From the IMG/VR virus record IMGVR_UViG_3300023184_000082, positions 1-64,000 of that record: a DNA stretch of 64,000 nt; one strand, written 5' to 3'. Of the stretch, positions 20,001 through 29,885 are shown piece by piece. How positions within the stretch are numbered: the first letter of the stretch is position 1; each line of letters starts with the position of its first letter. This stretch comes from a virus. A program made the translations under genes and the position numbers. Under the pieces are notes generated by a model, which saw nothing but the letters and a program-made list of their open reading frames with translations, had not been told where the DNA came from and did no database searches.

Positions 20001-23000
20001 AGCATCATTGACCACATGAGAAAAATGATCGATTACGAAGGTGAATTCCCGTTTGGCGTCCGTACAGATGATCCGAAATCCGATCACCCTTGGCATGATG
20101 CAGAGTGGCATCGAAGGTATACAGTTCCAGGAACCGAATACAAGGAAGACTTTTCAAAAACAGGAGAGTTTGCAACCGGACCTGATGGTTCTTTTGTGCG
20201 CAAAAAAATTAACGTAAAAAAAGACAAAATGCCGGATTACAAAACTGGAGAACTGAAACTTTGGGTACCTACCAAGCAACCTACCGCTGACGCACAAGGA
20301 AGAATGAAGTACGAAATCAGCAAGGAAGACGACATAAGTTTTCAACCTGAGAAGAGTCTTCTTACTGCGCGGGATTCTAATGGCCTCATGATACCGGTAG
20401 GATTGCCGAATGGCCTAGATGCAACACAGCTTCAAGGGTACTTCCCCAATCCAACATGGCAAGGTCTTGCAAGAACACCGAATGCTGTTTCAAAAACTTA
20501 TGCAGCGCCCATTCTTGCAGCCGTGTATGGCATCACTGGCGATTCTTCTTTTTCAAGGCACCCAGAGTCGCCAATAACCGACGCGGATCTTAAAAACAAA
20601 TTACAGGAAGGCATAAATACGTTAAAAAAAGATATCGATACGTACTATGCTAAAGCAACAAAATCTTCAACTGCCGATCCATGGAGACAAGCACGAGCTG
20701 ACATGATAGCCATGAGGACATCCAGAGCAGTAGGTTCAGGATCACAGGACATCCTCAAGAAAATTCTTTCTGTGCTGTCAGTAAATAATGAGGAAATCAT
20801 GAAGGCCATTGAAGAAAAATATCCCAGAGCTGAACAGTGGCTACCCGAACATGTCAAAGATTTCGAGCTTCTTGCTCAGCTTAACATGCGTTTGTCTGGA
20901 AGCAAAGATGGTAGTGCACCCTCCATGGAAAATATTTTCTCGGGCGATATTCCATCGTATTTTTATCCTGGAAATGACAAGGAAGAAAACGGAAAAGATG
21001 CAGACTGGGTAAAAATGGCACTGGATGTCAAGGCGGATTTGCTGAAAAAATATGCGATACCGGAATTGCCACCCAGTTCCGAAGTGTGGCATGAAATTTC
21101 TCTTGCTTCTGCTGGACAATTGGTGGCGGACGCCGAAAAAAGAATACAGTTTATTAATGAAATCCAAAACACACCGAGATTGCAAGGAGAAATTGCTACT
21201 GCAATCAATGAGGCCAAATCGGAAATTGATCAAGCAACATCAAGGTCCCAGCAACAGCAAGCGGTTATGCGTCAACCATTGGATATTGCAGCGCATTCAA
21301 GAGACGTTCTGGATAGATGCATCGCTGAAAAGGTCATGCCATTTGATATATCAAGTTCCCTGTATCCTGACCAAATGAGAGGGAGCGGAAGTCCGGTGGC
21401 ATTTTACGCTTTGGGCGACACTGATGCAATAGATTCCCACAACATGATCCATATCGCCTCAGACCCATTGGCGGTCAGATACAATCCTTCCGCGACATTG
21501 AATGAAGCGGGAGAAGCAATTGACTCCATATCAAGATTGCTTTTGTCAAGGAAATCAGGAAATTCACCCGCAAATGCAGGGTTGCCGCTTCGAACACGCA
21601 AGCAACATCAAAAAGATCATGTTCAATCCATGATTGCAGAAATGAAAAAAATATATGATATGACTTCAGGGGACAAGAATCCTTTGTATGACATCATAAA
21701 TGAGATAAATCCCCATGTTGCACCAATTCTCAAGTTGAGCAGCGATCATTTTGACACGCCAGATTGGGAAACCAAATTCCTGAATGCCCTTGATGCCTAT
21801 TGCAAAGCGCAGGACATATCGATGATAACTCCTGCTGATGAACATTATCCATCTCGATTGCTTGCCATGCCGGAATCATGGCAGTTCAAAACAGAACAAG
21901 GCTCCATGATTTCGCATGTTCCAAAAATGATATTTGTAAAGGGAAACATTGAAAAATTCAAACAAAAAAAATTCGATCTTGACAGGACTGTTGCATGCAT
22001 TGGCACGGCAAAGTTAAAAGAAGGCGACCCTCTCGATGCAGAAGTGGCGCAGATTGCAAAAAATACCATACAGCAACTGGCAAAGGACAACTGGATAATT
22101 GTATCTGGAATGGCGAAGGGAATTGATAGCATTTGTCACGGTCAGGCGCTGGAAAGCGGAACGGCAACCATAGGAATATTGCCTCATGGAATCACCTCGA
22201 CACCGGGCGCCTCACAAGCAGAACTCTACAAAAGGATGACGGACCCCAAAGGAATGGGGGTTGTGATGACCGAGTATCTTCCGGGGATGCAAAATTACGG
22301 ATCCACAGAAGGAAGTACCGTAAAACAGAACTTGCACAGGAACAGACTTCAGGCAGGACTATCAATTGCAACAGTCATGTTTTCCTCGACAGCCAGACAA
22401 AATTGGATCAAGGAAAACATGGGTGAATACCAGATACAAGCCAATGAAAATGGACTCCTCACAGAAAGAGACATTGAAGACGCCGGTTCAATGGCAACCC
22501 TTCGGCATTCGTTATATCAAGCAAGAAGAAATTTTGTCCTTGATCCATCCAGCATCGTTGATTCTAATAACAATCTCATTTACAAGGACATGGATCTATC
22601 AAAAGGCGTCATGACGGGAAACTTCGAGGCAATGGAGAATCTCAACGCAACGAGTTTTAATGCATTAGAGATATCAGGATTGATCGATAACCTGAATATC
22701 GCCTACGCAACTCGAAATGAACCCAAAAGAACATTTATTGGAGATGGAGCAAACGCTGAACGAGTCCTTACAAACCTTGGAATGACCCAATCCCCTGATG
22801 AAACCAACGAGTCGTTTTTAGACAGGGTAACACAAGAAATAATGAAGAAGATTGCAGCAAAGGATGCTGATACCAAGGCGGTATTGAAAAAAATTTCAGA
22901 CTCATACAATCCGGACGGATCCACCAAGAAATCAATTGTCATTTATGCTCCTGATGAAAATGATGCAAGCTTGAAGCAATTGATCATGGCTCGCGAAATG

Positions 23001-26000
23001 GGAATACCGACCGTTGTTGTTCCGGCAAAGGTAAACTACTCCAAGACAAAGATGGCCGACGAATATGATGAAAATGGAGAACTCACAAGAATAAATTCAC
23101 TCAAGGACTGGGCTCCATTAAAACCAGATACTGTTCACGCACAAAAGGATGAACTGACCGCCACATTGAAGGGAAGCACATACACATTTGGATCGGCGGA
23201 AGCGCTCTATTATGCCTTTTTGTATGAGAATCCGGAAGACATAAGCAGCATTTCAGATCTTTCAAAAAGACAGCAGGGAATGAACGAAATCAGGAGAAAA
23301 GCAAAACAGGATCAAGAGGCAGGAAGAATCCTTGAACTCACTCGTGACCAGAAAGTTTCAAGGATGTATGATGCTCTCAAGATAAAATTCAGCAATAAGA
23401 ATTATGCTAACGTCCTTGCAAAGACCGGAAATGCCACTATTGTGCACGAAAGTCCTGACGCATTCTGGGGCGTCATTGGGGATAGTTCACCCAAGAATCA
23501 AGCAAGCATCGGAACTGGGGCAAATGTCGTTGGTAAATTGCTCATGTTCATTCGCGATCAGCAAAGATCCAATAGCAACACATTGACTCCCAATGAAATC
23601 AGAAGCATGCACTCCACGCAGGAGAATTGTCAAATTCCTTGGAACAAGGCGCTGCCATTTTTTGGCATGTATGCCCAAGATGTGGATTCATCAAAAATAA
23701 CTTCATTGAGTAATGAGCCTCTTCGTGTGGGAATTACCGGATCAAGGGAAGGCTTGACCAGCAGCATGATAGAGGCTGCCTTGCGCGGATCACTCAAGAT
23801 GAATTCTGGCAGCCGCTTGATAACGGAAGATGCAACTGCTGCTCTAGGTCTTTCCGATTTTGAAAAACGAATGGGCATAAAAAGACAAGCGGTAAGCTCG
23901 AATTCGGCGACCAGAAAAATCACCCCTTTGTCTTTCGTGCATGGAGGCGCAAAAGGAGCGGATTCTCAGGCAATAAACTACATATTGTCAAACGTAAAAA
24001 GATTTGCCATTGATGGAATTGAAAATTCCATAACGGAAATACCATTTGATGCCATGTCTTCAGACGAAAAGGATTTTCAAGATGGCACGGCTGGCAACAG
24101 AAGAAACTCGAAAATCGTGGCGAATTCCGATGTTCTCATTGCAATCTGGGACGGGAAAAGCAGAGGCACCATGCATGCCGTCATGACGGCAATACAGCAA
24201 GGCAAGCCTGTTCATCTTTGGTCACCTGACGGGAGAGGAGGCATGAAACTTCAGGAGATATACCCATCCAGCAAAGGAAACATGTCCGTTATTTCCCCTT
24301 CGGATCCATCTCCCAGGGAAAACTCCACACTAAGCATCGCCCAAGATGAACATCCATCACATATTCGCACCTCCACATTGAATCTTGCGGAAAAATTGCG
24401 CACACAGACCTTGACATTGGGAGTAAGTCATGATTCTCCATACATGAGAGGAATTCGAGGAAGCCTGGTCAACTCCGTGAGGCCAAAATCAGTAAGCATC
24501 ATGTATTCTCCTGCTCCGTATTCTGCCCAAGAACCAAGTGACGATTTTGCTGTGCCTCGCGGTCATTATCGTGGAGATCATGAATTATTTCACGGAAGAA
24601 TTCACAAGGGTGCGACAAGATACGGTGATCGCGCTTTGCCGGTGGATAGTCCTGACAGTTGGGAATCATTTTCTGGTTTTGAACAGAAAACACCGCTTCA
24701 AAAAAGAATTGAAAAAATGGCGAAAGAACGAGCAAGACAAGAAGAAGTAGATTCGTTGTCACTCGGAGGCGCAAAAGAAAAGGTTTCGTCAACACCGGGG
24801 ATGGAAGCTATTGCCATGGCAGTAAGGGGGAACAACAGGGCTTCAAGATACGCATCGGTTGCATCGCAAAATCCCTCGGCTGAAACGTCAGCGTGGCTCG
24901 ATGAGTACAACAATGAAAATCCAAAGTTCTTTTCTCCCGAATCAGACAGCGGAAAAAGAATGGCAAAATCAACCTCGCGATCAATGGTTATAAAAAATGA
25001 TCTTTTCCCGAATTTGTTCGCAAAAGTGTCGATTTCCTTTGCTGACAATGAAGCTTTGGGAAGGAGCAGGGATCAGCGCGAATTCAATCAAGCGACGGCA
25101 AAGTTCCACGTGATGTTGTTTCACAGACAACAGCAAACTGATGCATCTGGAAAACCAGCAGATCCATTGATAGTTCCTGTTGGAAGCCTCGTGTATGAAG
25201 TGCCAAGATCTCCTGCGCTTACAAGTCTTTCCGCATCAAGAACTGATTCAGGAAGAGGTGTGTTCGGCGAAGGATACATGAACTATCAACGAGTCATAAG
25301 CATGCTAGCCACAGATGTGGCTAGCAATCTCCTTGCATCCCATCAGGCAACGTCAATTCATCAGGAATTGACCAGACATGCAAGTGGGCTTTCAACCTTG
25401 CTGCAGAACAATGCAAGATATCAGGAATTGAAGAAAAAGAGGGATCGGACAGCAGAAGAAACGTCCGAAATGAAATTGCTGGACGCAAGTCGTAAAAAAC
25501 TTGGCACTATTGGCATACCCTTGACTACAGCACCGCAATCTCACGGTCTTGCCACATTGAGGACAAGACAGGAAGACAATCTTGGCGACTTCATTCATAC
25601 ACATCTTTCATCCACAACATTGCAGCCGAGCTTGCTGCCCACAGCCAGAGGAACAGTAAGTGATCGTCTATCTAGTGCACGAGATCTTTCCCAGTACGAT
25701 CCCATTAAAATACCGATAGAGCAGATCAATGAGTACATCGAGAGCCTTCGTGCACACACACAAACCATTGGCTCCCGAGAAGCGTGGCCTCCTGCGCCTG
25801 CGTTGGAAAGCATAGGGCAAACTACCAGAAGAAACAAGCAATTATCTGCAAATCCCAACATCAGATATCAAGCATCACATCAGCAGAGAGGAAGTTCCCC
25901 TCAGTCCGGAATGCTGATGTTATTCAAGGCTCTTGGTGGGGAGGTAAAAGCCGCTGCAGACCATACTCCTCTCGACAAGGATCGCGGAATATATGGAGAC

Positions 26001-29000
26001 GCAACCAGATTGACGGGATTGGCCGGTATTAATCAATTATCATCTCGAAAAATGAATGTAAACGCTGTAGCCTTGCTTTTTGGTTCGCTTCTTTGGGACA
26101 AAACACAAAGAGGACCCTTTGCCACTTTGCAAAATCCAGAAACAAGCACACTTTATCACCTTATTGCTACTCCTTCGAATTCCAGCACAATCAAGTATGA
26201 TGGCAATTTTATGAAACTCTTGCAACAGGGAAGAATTTTCAATTCGCTGAAAAATGTACAGGCCGGGACAATGTCTGCTGACAATTTTCAAGAAAATGTT
26301 GTTTTCAAGAATAACATGTCAGATGTTCAACTTTGGCATGATATTCAAATTGCTGATCTTTTATCAAGCCAAACCAACATGTCTGATGGACTCAGAAATG
26401 TGGCAAACGACATATTGACAGAGATAGGTGGTAAAAAAACACTGCTGGATGGCAAATACACTCGTGATGGAGTAGCAACAAATCCTGTGGTGGTCTCGTT
26501 GGCCACAAGATGGGCGATGTTTCGTGACAATCTTTTCTGGATGGGAAGAGATGCAAATTTTTCTCAGGATTCATACGCATTAAAAGATGATGTACGGAGA
26601 AGAATGGCAGAAGCGACAAAGGTCTTGGGTGGCTCGGCTCCTGCGCTTCTGCTTGCGGGACATGTTGCCGAGAATTCAGATGCGTTTTCGCACATGAATA
26701 ATTCCTTGGCGGGAAAAATGCAGGAGACTATCAAGAGAATGATGTCCCAAGGCAGCAAGGGACCAAGAAGCTTGTACGAAACGCTATCTGATTTGAAGGA
26801 TTCCATTTCCCGCGCAAAAAGCAATTTTGTTTTCTTGGAAAATATCAGACATGATGGCCAGGAAAACATGATAAAGATGCGTCCATTGGCTTCATCAAAT
26901 GGAGTACAGACAGATCCGCTTGCAGTATCCATCAAGAAATCCTTGGGAATCTCAGCAGGAACTACGTTACTTACGTTACCGGCATATCTGTCGTCAGCAT
27001 TTGACCTGATTGCGTCGTTGGATATTTCGTTTGGGGCGGTAAAAAGGAAAATCGGCTTTGAGTCAACGATTGCAAATATCTCAAAATCAAATATTGTAGA
27101 TCAATCAGGCATAACGGAATCCAAAGATACAAAGTTTGTCTTTGTCCCAGGATCCGTATGGCAAGCGACCAAGATGCCCTTTGATGGAATGAAAGATACA
27201 CAAGGAAACCTTGTCGTTCCCAATAAACTAAATCCGACTGCCTATGCTCTGGTTGCATCTCGACATCAAGAAATAAACAGGATATTTTTTGGGCTGACAG
27301 GAGGAAAATCATCCGATCAGGAGTTGATTGACGAAAGCGCTCTTTTTTCTAGTGATCAAAAAAACGAACCTCAAGACAGAAGCGCTTCCCATTATGTATA
27401 TATCGGAACGCCGATGGGCAAACAAATTGACGAAGGTCTTGGGGTATTGAATGCCAATGAAAAAGAAAGAATGGCTGAATACCAAAAAGCGGTCGCAATT
27501 GCTATCGGGCATGCAGCAAACATAAAGGGAGCGACCAGACTGCCATCCAATGCCCAATGGTTTCTTCCAAGTGATTCATCAACATTCAAGATTATGCAGT
27601 CGCAAAATAAGGATATCTTTGAAAAGATCGCTCTCGATGCAATATCCGGAGGAGCTCAAGGATCACTGTCCAGCGAGAAGGATTTGCGAGATAGGCAAAT
27701 ACGGGCACTCGTCTGGGCAAGAATGTATATCAATGCAATCCATGAAGCCAAGAGGGACGAAGAAATCAAGACTGCGGAAAAAAATTCGCCATCACCATAT
27801 ACAGTGCATGCTCCAGAGGAAGCATCGTTATTCAAGGATTTTGGCGATGAGGATAAAAAGCTTGCGCAAGATTGTTCTTTCATCAAAATACGCGCCCTTC
27901 AAGATGCATCAATCGATTCGACATCTGAAGCATTGACGTACAGAGACGTTGTTCCAACTTCACTTTCAACACCTTCCCCAACCATTTCCGATTCCAATAG
28001 TGTCCGCAGCATGACAACGAGGATTTTTACGCTTGAATCAGAGATTCAAAAGGTAAAGCGTGACTTGGAGATGCCCCTGCTGAGCGCAGCAACCAAAAGA
28101 GATCTTGAAGCAAAGAAGAAGGAACTAACCGATACTCTGTCCAAGCAAGTCGATGTTCGCGCCGCAACAATACGCGCGTCAATGACCACTGAAGAACTGG
28201 CAATCGTTGCAGACAAGAAAAAAATGCTTGATTCCATGGATGAGATAATGAATGACGAAAATGAATGGGAAGCTTTTGATGATGCAGTCGATAGCGCAGA
28301 AAAACTCAGAAACGTTGATCCTGAGAACCCTGATTTCTTTACCGAAATCACGCACAGTCCTGAGGTTCTTGACATAGATTTTGAAAATCAGGATTCCATA
28401 GATGAGGCGGCATCTGCGCTTGAACAAGGGCAATTGTATTTGCAAAAAGCACTTCCTGTTCTAGCGGCGTACAAGGACACATTAGCGCAACTTCAATCAG
28501 ATGAGGATTATCCTATTCCATCGTATTCTCTTGACAACTCACTTGCTGGAAGCGGGAAAAAGAACATTTCCTATTTCCAATGGTATGAAAATCTTGACGA
28601 CCATCAGAAATCAAGTTCTCAAAAAAATCTCATGAGAAGATATGTGGCTCTCTTGGAATCTTCATTGCTACGACAATTTTTTATCAATGAGCAACTCAAG
28701 AAGGCAACCGGAGATGGACAAAAGTTTACAGTTGCCAGAATGACCAATTATTTCGATGAGTCTTCCGCGTTGCGCAAACGAGAAAAAGATCGCAATGCAT
28801 TCATTGAACAATTGACACCAAATGAGTCAATGCTATTGGGAAGTCCGCGAGTGAGCAAAGTTTTTGGTGAAAATCCTCTCAGCGAACCGACCGTTGATAC
28901 ATTGTCAATAAAACAACTGAAGGGAATAAGCAGGGGTGGGACATCCATTGAAGATGCCATTTCAAAAGAGCAGGTCATTCCTGTAACTAATGCGATAATA

Positions 29001-29885
29001 GATTTCATGACATATCATTGGAAGCCAGTCAATGTCGGACTGGATACGAATATATTGGGCGAACTGTTTTCTTGGGGATCGCCATTATTTACGTATTTGA
29101 AGAAAAACGGCGACCAGTCGTTATTCTGCATAGACGCAACGTCAGGTTCATCTATTTCATTTTCTTCTTCACTGCTCAAGAAGAGAGATGAAATAGTTGC
29201 GGACATTGCGCTTACCAAAGAAAACGTCAGGAGTGGGAATCTGACGCCAGATGAGGAGATTGAGTCAACACTGAAGCTGGAAAGACTTGAACAAGACAAG
29301 AAACGAATCATTGAAGCGATCAATGACGAAACCACCAAGACAAACCTCATTGAAAAAGCATTCAATGCGTTTCGCTTGGAGGCAAGGGAGGCATACCAAT
29401 GCATCTCTTCCGGATCAGAAGCGTTCAACGGAAAACTTTCCTTGGACTTCTGGAGAGATCAGTTCATCGATCTCAAGGCACCAAGGGCCATTCAAATACA
29501 GTCAGCAACGGGAGAACCAACAAAGCAATTCACAAAACACGCGTGGCCACAATCGGAACGCAGGAAAATGGCGCGATCTGCCCAGCAGAAATCATCAACA
29601 ATGACGGAGTCCATACAAATAAGAGCCGCAACGGATTTCCCGCCGCTGAAGCCAGAATCCTTCAGCGCTTGGGCGACGGAGCTGAGCGCGGGGCAGCAAG
29701 ATCCCGACAGCGTTGACACGCAGATGGAGGTTTTCAAGACAAGGCTGCGAAAATCATTCGGAATCGTGTACCATGTTCCGAAGACACGGGCTCCAAAACC
29801 GCCCCCTCGGCAGGCGCAGTTGCATAAGAGCCGCAAGGTTACATTCTTTGTCCGCAAGGCAGCATTTGACAGCAAAGGCAGGTAA
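17067..29885 (+). CDS. Giant 4272-aa protein with DprA, NADAR and YspA-type SLOG domains
   Basis: A single 12.8 kb gene; the ATG is seven bases after AAGGA. Three linked domains stand out. A DprA/Smf-like domain (about residues 1590-1830) has HYPSRLLAMPESW, PKMIFVKGN, SGMAKGIDSICHG at about 1680, IGILPHGI and HRNRLQAGLS. A NADAR/YbiA-like domain (about 2035-2170) has TYTFGSAEALYYAF, the long helix pair, then HESPDAFWG and GANVVGKLLMFIRDQQ. A second SLOG domain of YspA/DUF2493 type (about 2215-2385) has GITGSREG, HGGAKGADSQA at 2292 and AIWDGKSRGTMHAVM at 2359. SLOG folds bind nucleotides or DNA. NADAR enzymes act on ADP-ribose conjugates, including ADP-ribosylated guanine in DNA. The flanking roughly 1600 and 1850 residues are unrecognised and mostly helical. 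It is probably a phage polyvalent protein that counters NAD/ADP-ribose or DNA-directed defences; the domain calls are strong, the function is inferred. Confidence 0.9.
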   Translation: MIPDKTGEILSAVHAQKTGGIPDTAARGGGYIVQHKPDVPRPDEPGSLALPLVDQAHVRSSGMSASAISSDVADIGTMPPSSLTHGSPMITAMQTPRQTEPKWTENGLQYIINGQPVNVLSNGQDLSVQLPTVTGAPTAPLGKPEDVSSHLLFDPSKISRNSGGLDNLTSQQLDRITASIGAHEANQKLLFGIQRIFRDGGRDPAAGELTQKQKDDQHKDKKYASLERKYTKDGRLLLDALPLTTLTSLASTARDRANAAYKAWYENSGPLEGKATKADINQLQQMRMSRKKQFEYGFEPGNGIMRVFTLDDGRKFSEPVIPGKISTSRELPDSVDHFSGVLFPGDLAQSEDELIKFLGNPSYHRDASGKTVLEAHSDAMRGFMDNHLEQGIFPMLGDNRPISRETSRTPSRAEGIAGEESAASKTALVEERVKDDFALLMDEVAEKRASMEIALQQILETIASPTEKLDLPEIFKKIEALGDTKLPEAKKLEEESIGVLQQRELQEKIQAIKFSDGKPLRLEDLISPAVDSDGNSLPGSLLVNMSTHGFIGKTAATPGARHPLASVAAIEAQAYNTGRISKGLTTLDAAKARIDPDNLKKEKDFAEKIKAYLQQAMEASLLKYRADTQQTIKIPTLRQKVPLPVDAAMKFHKKQLFSALQIPVTTGVDVKKYAMRLPQDQGSEKLVPVIRLVDLRPDEFVDQVSSSIFSRDEANIFDTKLSAAYENFSSAKQNMQTVSGPESEAAVANARQGIENVLKENLVLNETERQSIENIIGKDASPYINLVKKALPKALFDSWLDKVKNGNFLGALTIMRDRLDASSTKTAAQQKIKADLAEYTRQLRNDVSYYIRSEGEQSKTPTGLFSPRIIREKSQKFTPYEDSTNAALFRKAYRQSLINSDSTLLDPQSFDDDKSPEMAKFIDQYPHVLVDSGQADIRSWFSESILNAAKDRFLSYEIQPKNPSNIILQSTSAAQEARSIIDHMRKMIDYEGEFPFGVRTDDPKSDHPWHDAEWHRRYTVPGTEYKEDFSKTGEFATGPDGSFVRKKINVKKDKMPDYKTGELKLWVPTKQPTADAQGRMKYEISKEDDISFQPEKSLLTARDSNGLMIPVGLPNGLDATQLQGYFPNPTWQGLARTPNAVSKTYAAPILAAVYGITGDSSFSRHPESPITDADLKNKLQEGINTLKKDIDTYYAKATKSSTADPWRQARADMIAMRTSRAVGSGSQDILKKILSVLSVNNEEIMKAIEEKYPRAEQWLPEHVKDFELLAQLNMRLSGSKDGSAPSMENIFSGDIPSYFYPGNDKEENGKDADWVKMALDVKADLLKKYAIPELPPSSEVWHEISLASAGQLVADAEKRIQFINEIQNTPRLQGEIATAINEAKSEIDQATSRSQQQQAVMRQPLDIAAHSRDVLDRCIAEKVMPFDISSSLYPDQMRGSGSPVAFYALGDTDAIDSHNMIHIASDPLAVRYNPSATLNEAGEAIDSISRLLLSRKSGNSPANAGLPLRTRKQHQKDHVQSMIAEMKKIYDMTSGDKNPLYDIINEINPHVAPILKLSSDHFDTPDWETKFLNALDAYCKAQDISMITPADEHYPSRLLAMPESWQFKTEQGSMISHVPKMIFVKGNIEKFKQKKFDLDRTVACIGTAKLKEGDPLDAEVAQIAKNTIQQLAKDNWIIVSGMAKGIDSICHGQALESGTATIGILPHGITSTPGASQAELYKRMTDPKGMGVVMTEYLPGMQNYGSTEGSTVKQNLHRNRLQAGLSIATVMFSSTARQNWIKENMGEYQIQANENGLLTERDIEDAGSMATLRHSLYQARRNFVLDPSSIVDSNNNLIYKDMDLSKGVMTGNFEAMENLNATSFNALEISGLIDNLNIAYATRNEPKRTFIGDGANAERVLTNLGMTQSPDETNESFLDRVTQEIMKKIAAKDADTKAVLKKISDSYNPDGSTKKSIVIYAPDENDASLKQLIMAREMGIPTVVVPAKVNYSKTKMADEYDENGELTRINSLKDWAPLKPDTVHAQKDELTATLKGSTYTFGSAEALYYAFLYENPEDISSISDLSKRQQGMNEIRRKAKQDQEAGRILELTRDQKVSRMYDALKIKFSNKNYANVLAKTGNATIVHESPDAFWGVIGDSSPKNQASIGTGANVVGKLLMFIRDQQRSNSNTLTPNEIRSMHSTQENCQIPWNKALPFFGMYAQDVDSSKITSLSNEPLRVGITGSREGLTSSMIEAALRGSLKMNSGSRLITEDATAALGLSDFEKRMGIKRQAVSSNSATRKITPLSFVHGGAKGADSQAINYILSNVKRFAIDGIENSITEIPFDAMSSDEKDFQDGTAGNRRNSKIVANSDVLIAIWDGKSRGTMHAVMTAIQQGKPVHLWSPDGRGGMKLQEIYPSSKGNMSVISPSDPSPRENSTLSIAQDEHPSHIRTSTLNLAEKLRTQTLTLGVSHDSPYMRGIRGSLVNSVRPKSVSIMYSPAPYSAQEPSDDFAVPRGHYRGDHELFHGRIHKGATRYGDRALPVDSPDSWESFSGFEQKTPLQKRIEKMAKERARQEEVDSLSLGGAKEKVSSTPGMEAIAMAVRGNNRASRYASVASQNPSAETSAWLDEYNNENPKFFSPESDSGKRMAKSTSRSMVIKNDLFPNLFAKVSISFADNEALGRSRDQREFNQATAKFHVMLFHRQQQTDASGKPADPLIVPVGSLVYEVPRSPALTSLSASRTDSGRGVFGEGYMNYQRVISMLATDVASNLLASHQATSIHQELTRHASGLSTLLQNNARYQELKKKRDRTAEETSEMKLLDASRKKLGTIGIPLTTAPQSHGLATLRTRQEDNLGDFIHTHLSSTTLQPSLLPTARGTVSDRLSSARDLSQYDPIKIPIEQINEYIESLRAHTQTIGSREAWPPAPALESIGQTTRRNKQLSANPNIRYQASHQQRGSSPQSGMLMLFKALGGEVKAAADHTPLDKDRGIYGDATRLTGLAGINQLSSRKMNVNAVALLFGSLLWDKTQRGPFATLQNPETSTLYHLIATPSNSSTIKYDGNFMKLLQQGRIFNSLKNVQAGTMSADNFQENVVFKNNMSDVQLWHDIQIADLLSSQTNMSDGLRNVANDILTEIGGKKTLLDGKYTRDGVATNPVVVSLATRWAMFRDNLFWMGRDANFSQDSYALKDDVRRRMAEATKVLGGSAPALLLAGHVAENSDAFSHMNNSLAGKMQETIKRMMSQGSKGPRSLYETLSDLKDSISRAKSNFVFLENIRHDGQENMIKMRPLASSNGVQTDPLAVSIKKSLGISAGTTLLTLPAYLSSAFDLIASLDISFGAVKRKIGFESTIANISKSNIVDQSGITESKDTKFVFVPGSVWQATKMPFDGMKDTQGNLVVPNKLNPTAYALVASRHQEINRIFFGLTGGKSSDQELIDESALFSSDQKNEPQDRSASHYVYIGTPMGKQIDEGLGVLNANEKERMAEYQKAVAIAIGHAANIKGATRLPSNAQWFLPSDSSTFKIMQSQNKDIFEKIALDAISGGAQGSLSSEKDLRDRQIRALVWARMYINAIHEAKRDEEIKTAEKNSPSPYTVHAPEEASLFKDFGDEDKKLAQDCSFIKIRALQDASIDSTSEALTYRDVVPTSLSTPSPTISDSNSVRSMTTRIFTLESEIQKVKRDLEMPLLSAATKRDLEAKKKELTDTLSKQVDVRAATIRASMTTEELAIVADKKKMLDSMDEIMNDENEWEAFDDAVDSAEKLRNVDPENPDFFTEITHSPEVLDIDFENQDSIDEAASALEQGQLYLQKALPVLAAYKDTLAQLQSDEDYPIPSYSLDNSLAGSGKKNISYFQWYENLDDHQKSSSQKNLMRRYVALLESSLLRQFFINEQLKKATGDGQKFTVARMTNYFDESSALRKREKDRNAFIEQLTPNESMLLGSPRVSKVFGENPLSEPTVDTLSIKQLKGISRGGTSIEDAISKEQVIPVTNAIIDFMTYHWKPVNVGLDTNILGELFSWGSPLFTYLKKNGDQSLFCIDATSGSSISFSSSLLKKRDEIVADIALTKENVRSGNLTPDEEIESTLKLERLEQDKKRIIEAINDETTKTNLIEKAFNAFRLEAREAYQCISSGSEAFNGKLSLDFWRDQFIDLKAPRAIQIQSATGEPTKQFTKHAWPQSERRKMARSAQQKSSTMTESIQIRAATDFPPLKPESFSAWATELSAGQQDPDSVDTQMEVFKTRLRKSFGIVYHVPKTRAPKPPPRQAQLHKSRKVTFFVRKAAFDSKGR
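25304..25325. repeat. 22-bp near-perfect palindrome inside the second giant gene
   Basis: GCTAGCCACA at 25304-25313 and TGTGGCTAGC at 25316-25325 are perfect reverse complements separated by only GA. It lies within coding sequence and encodes an ordinary helix segment. A site of this shape fits a dimeric protein-binding site, or a chance event in a 12.8 kb gene. Confidence 0.5.
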
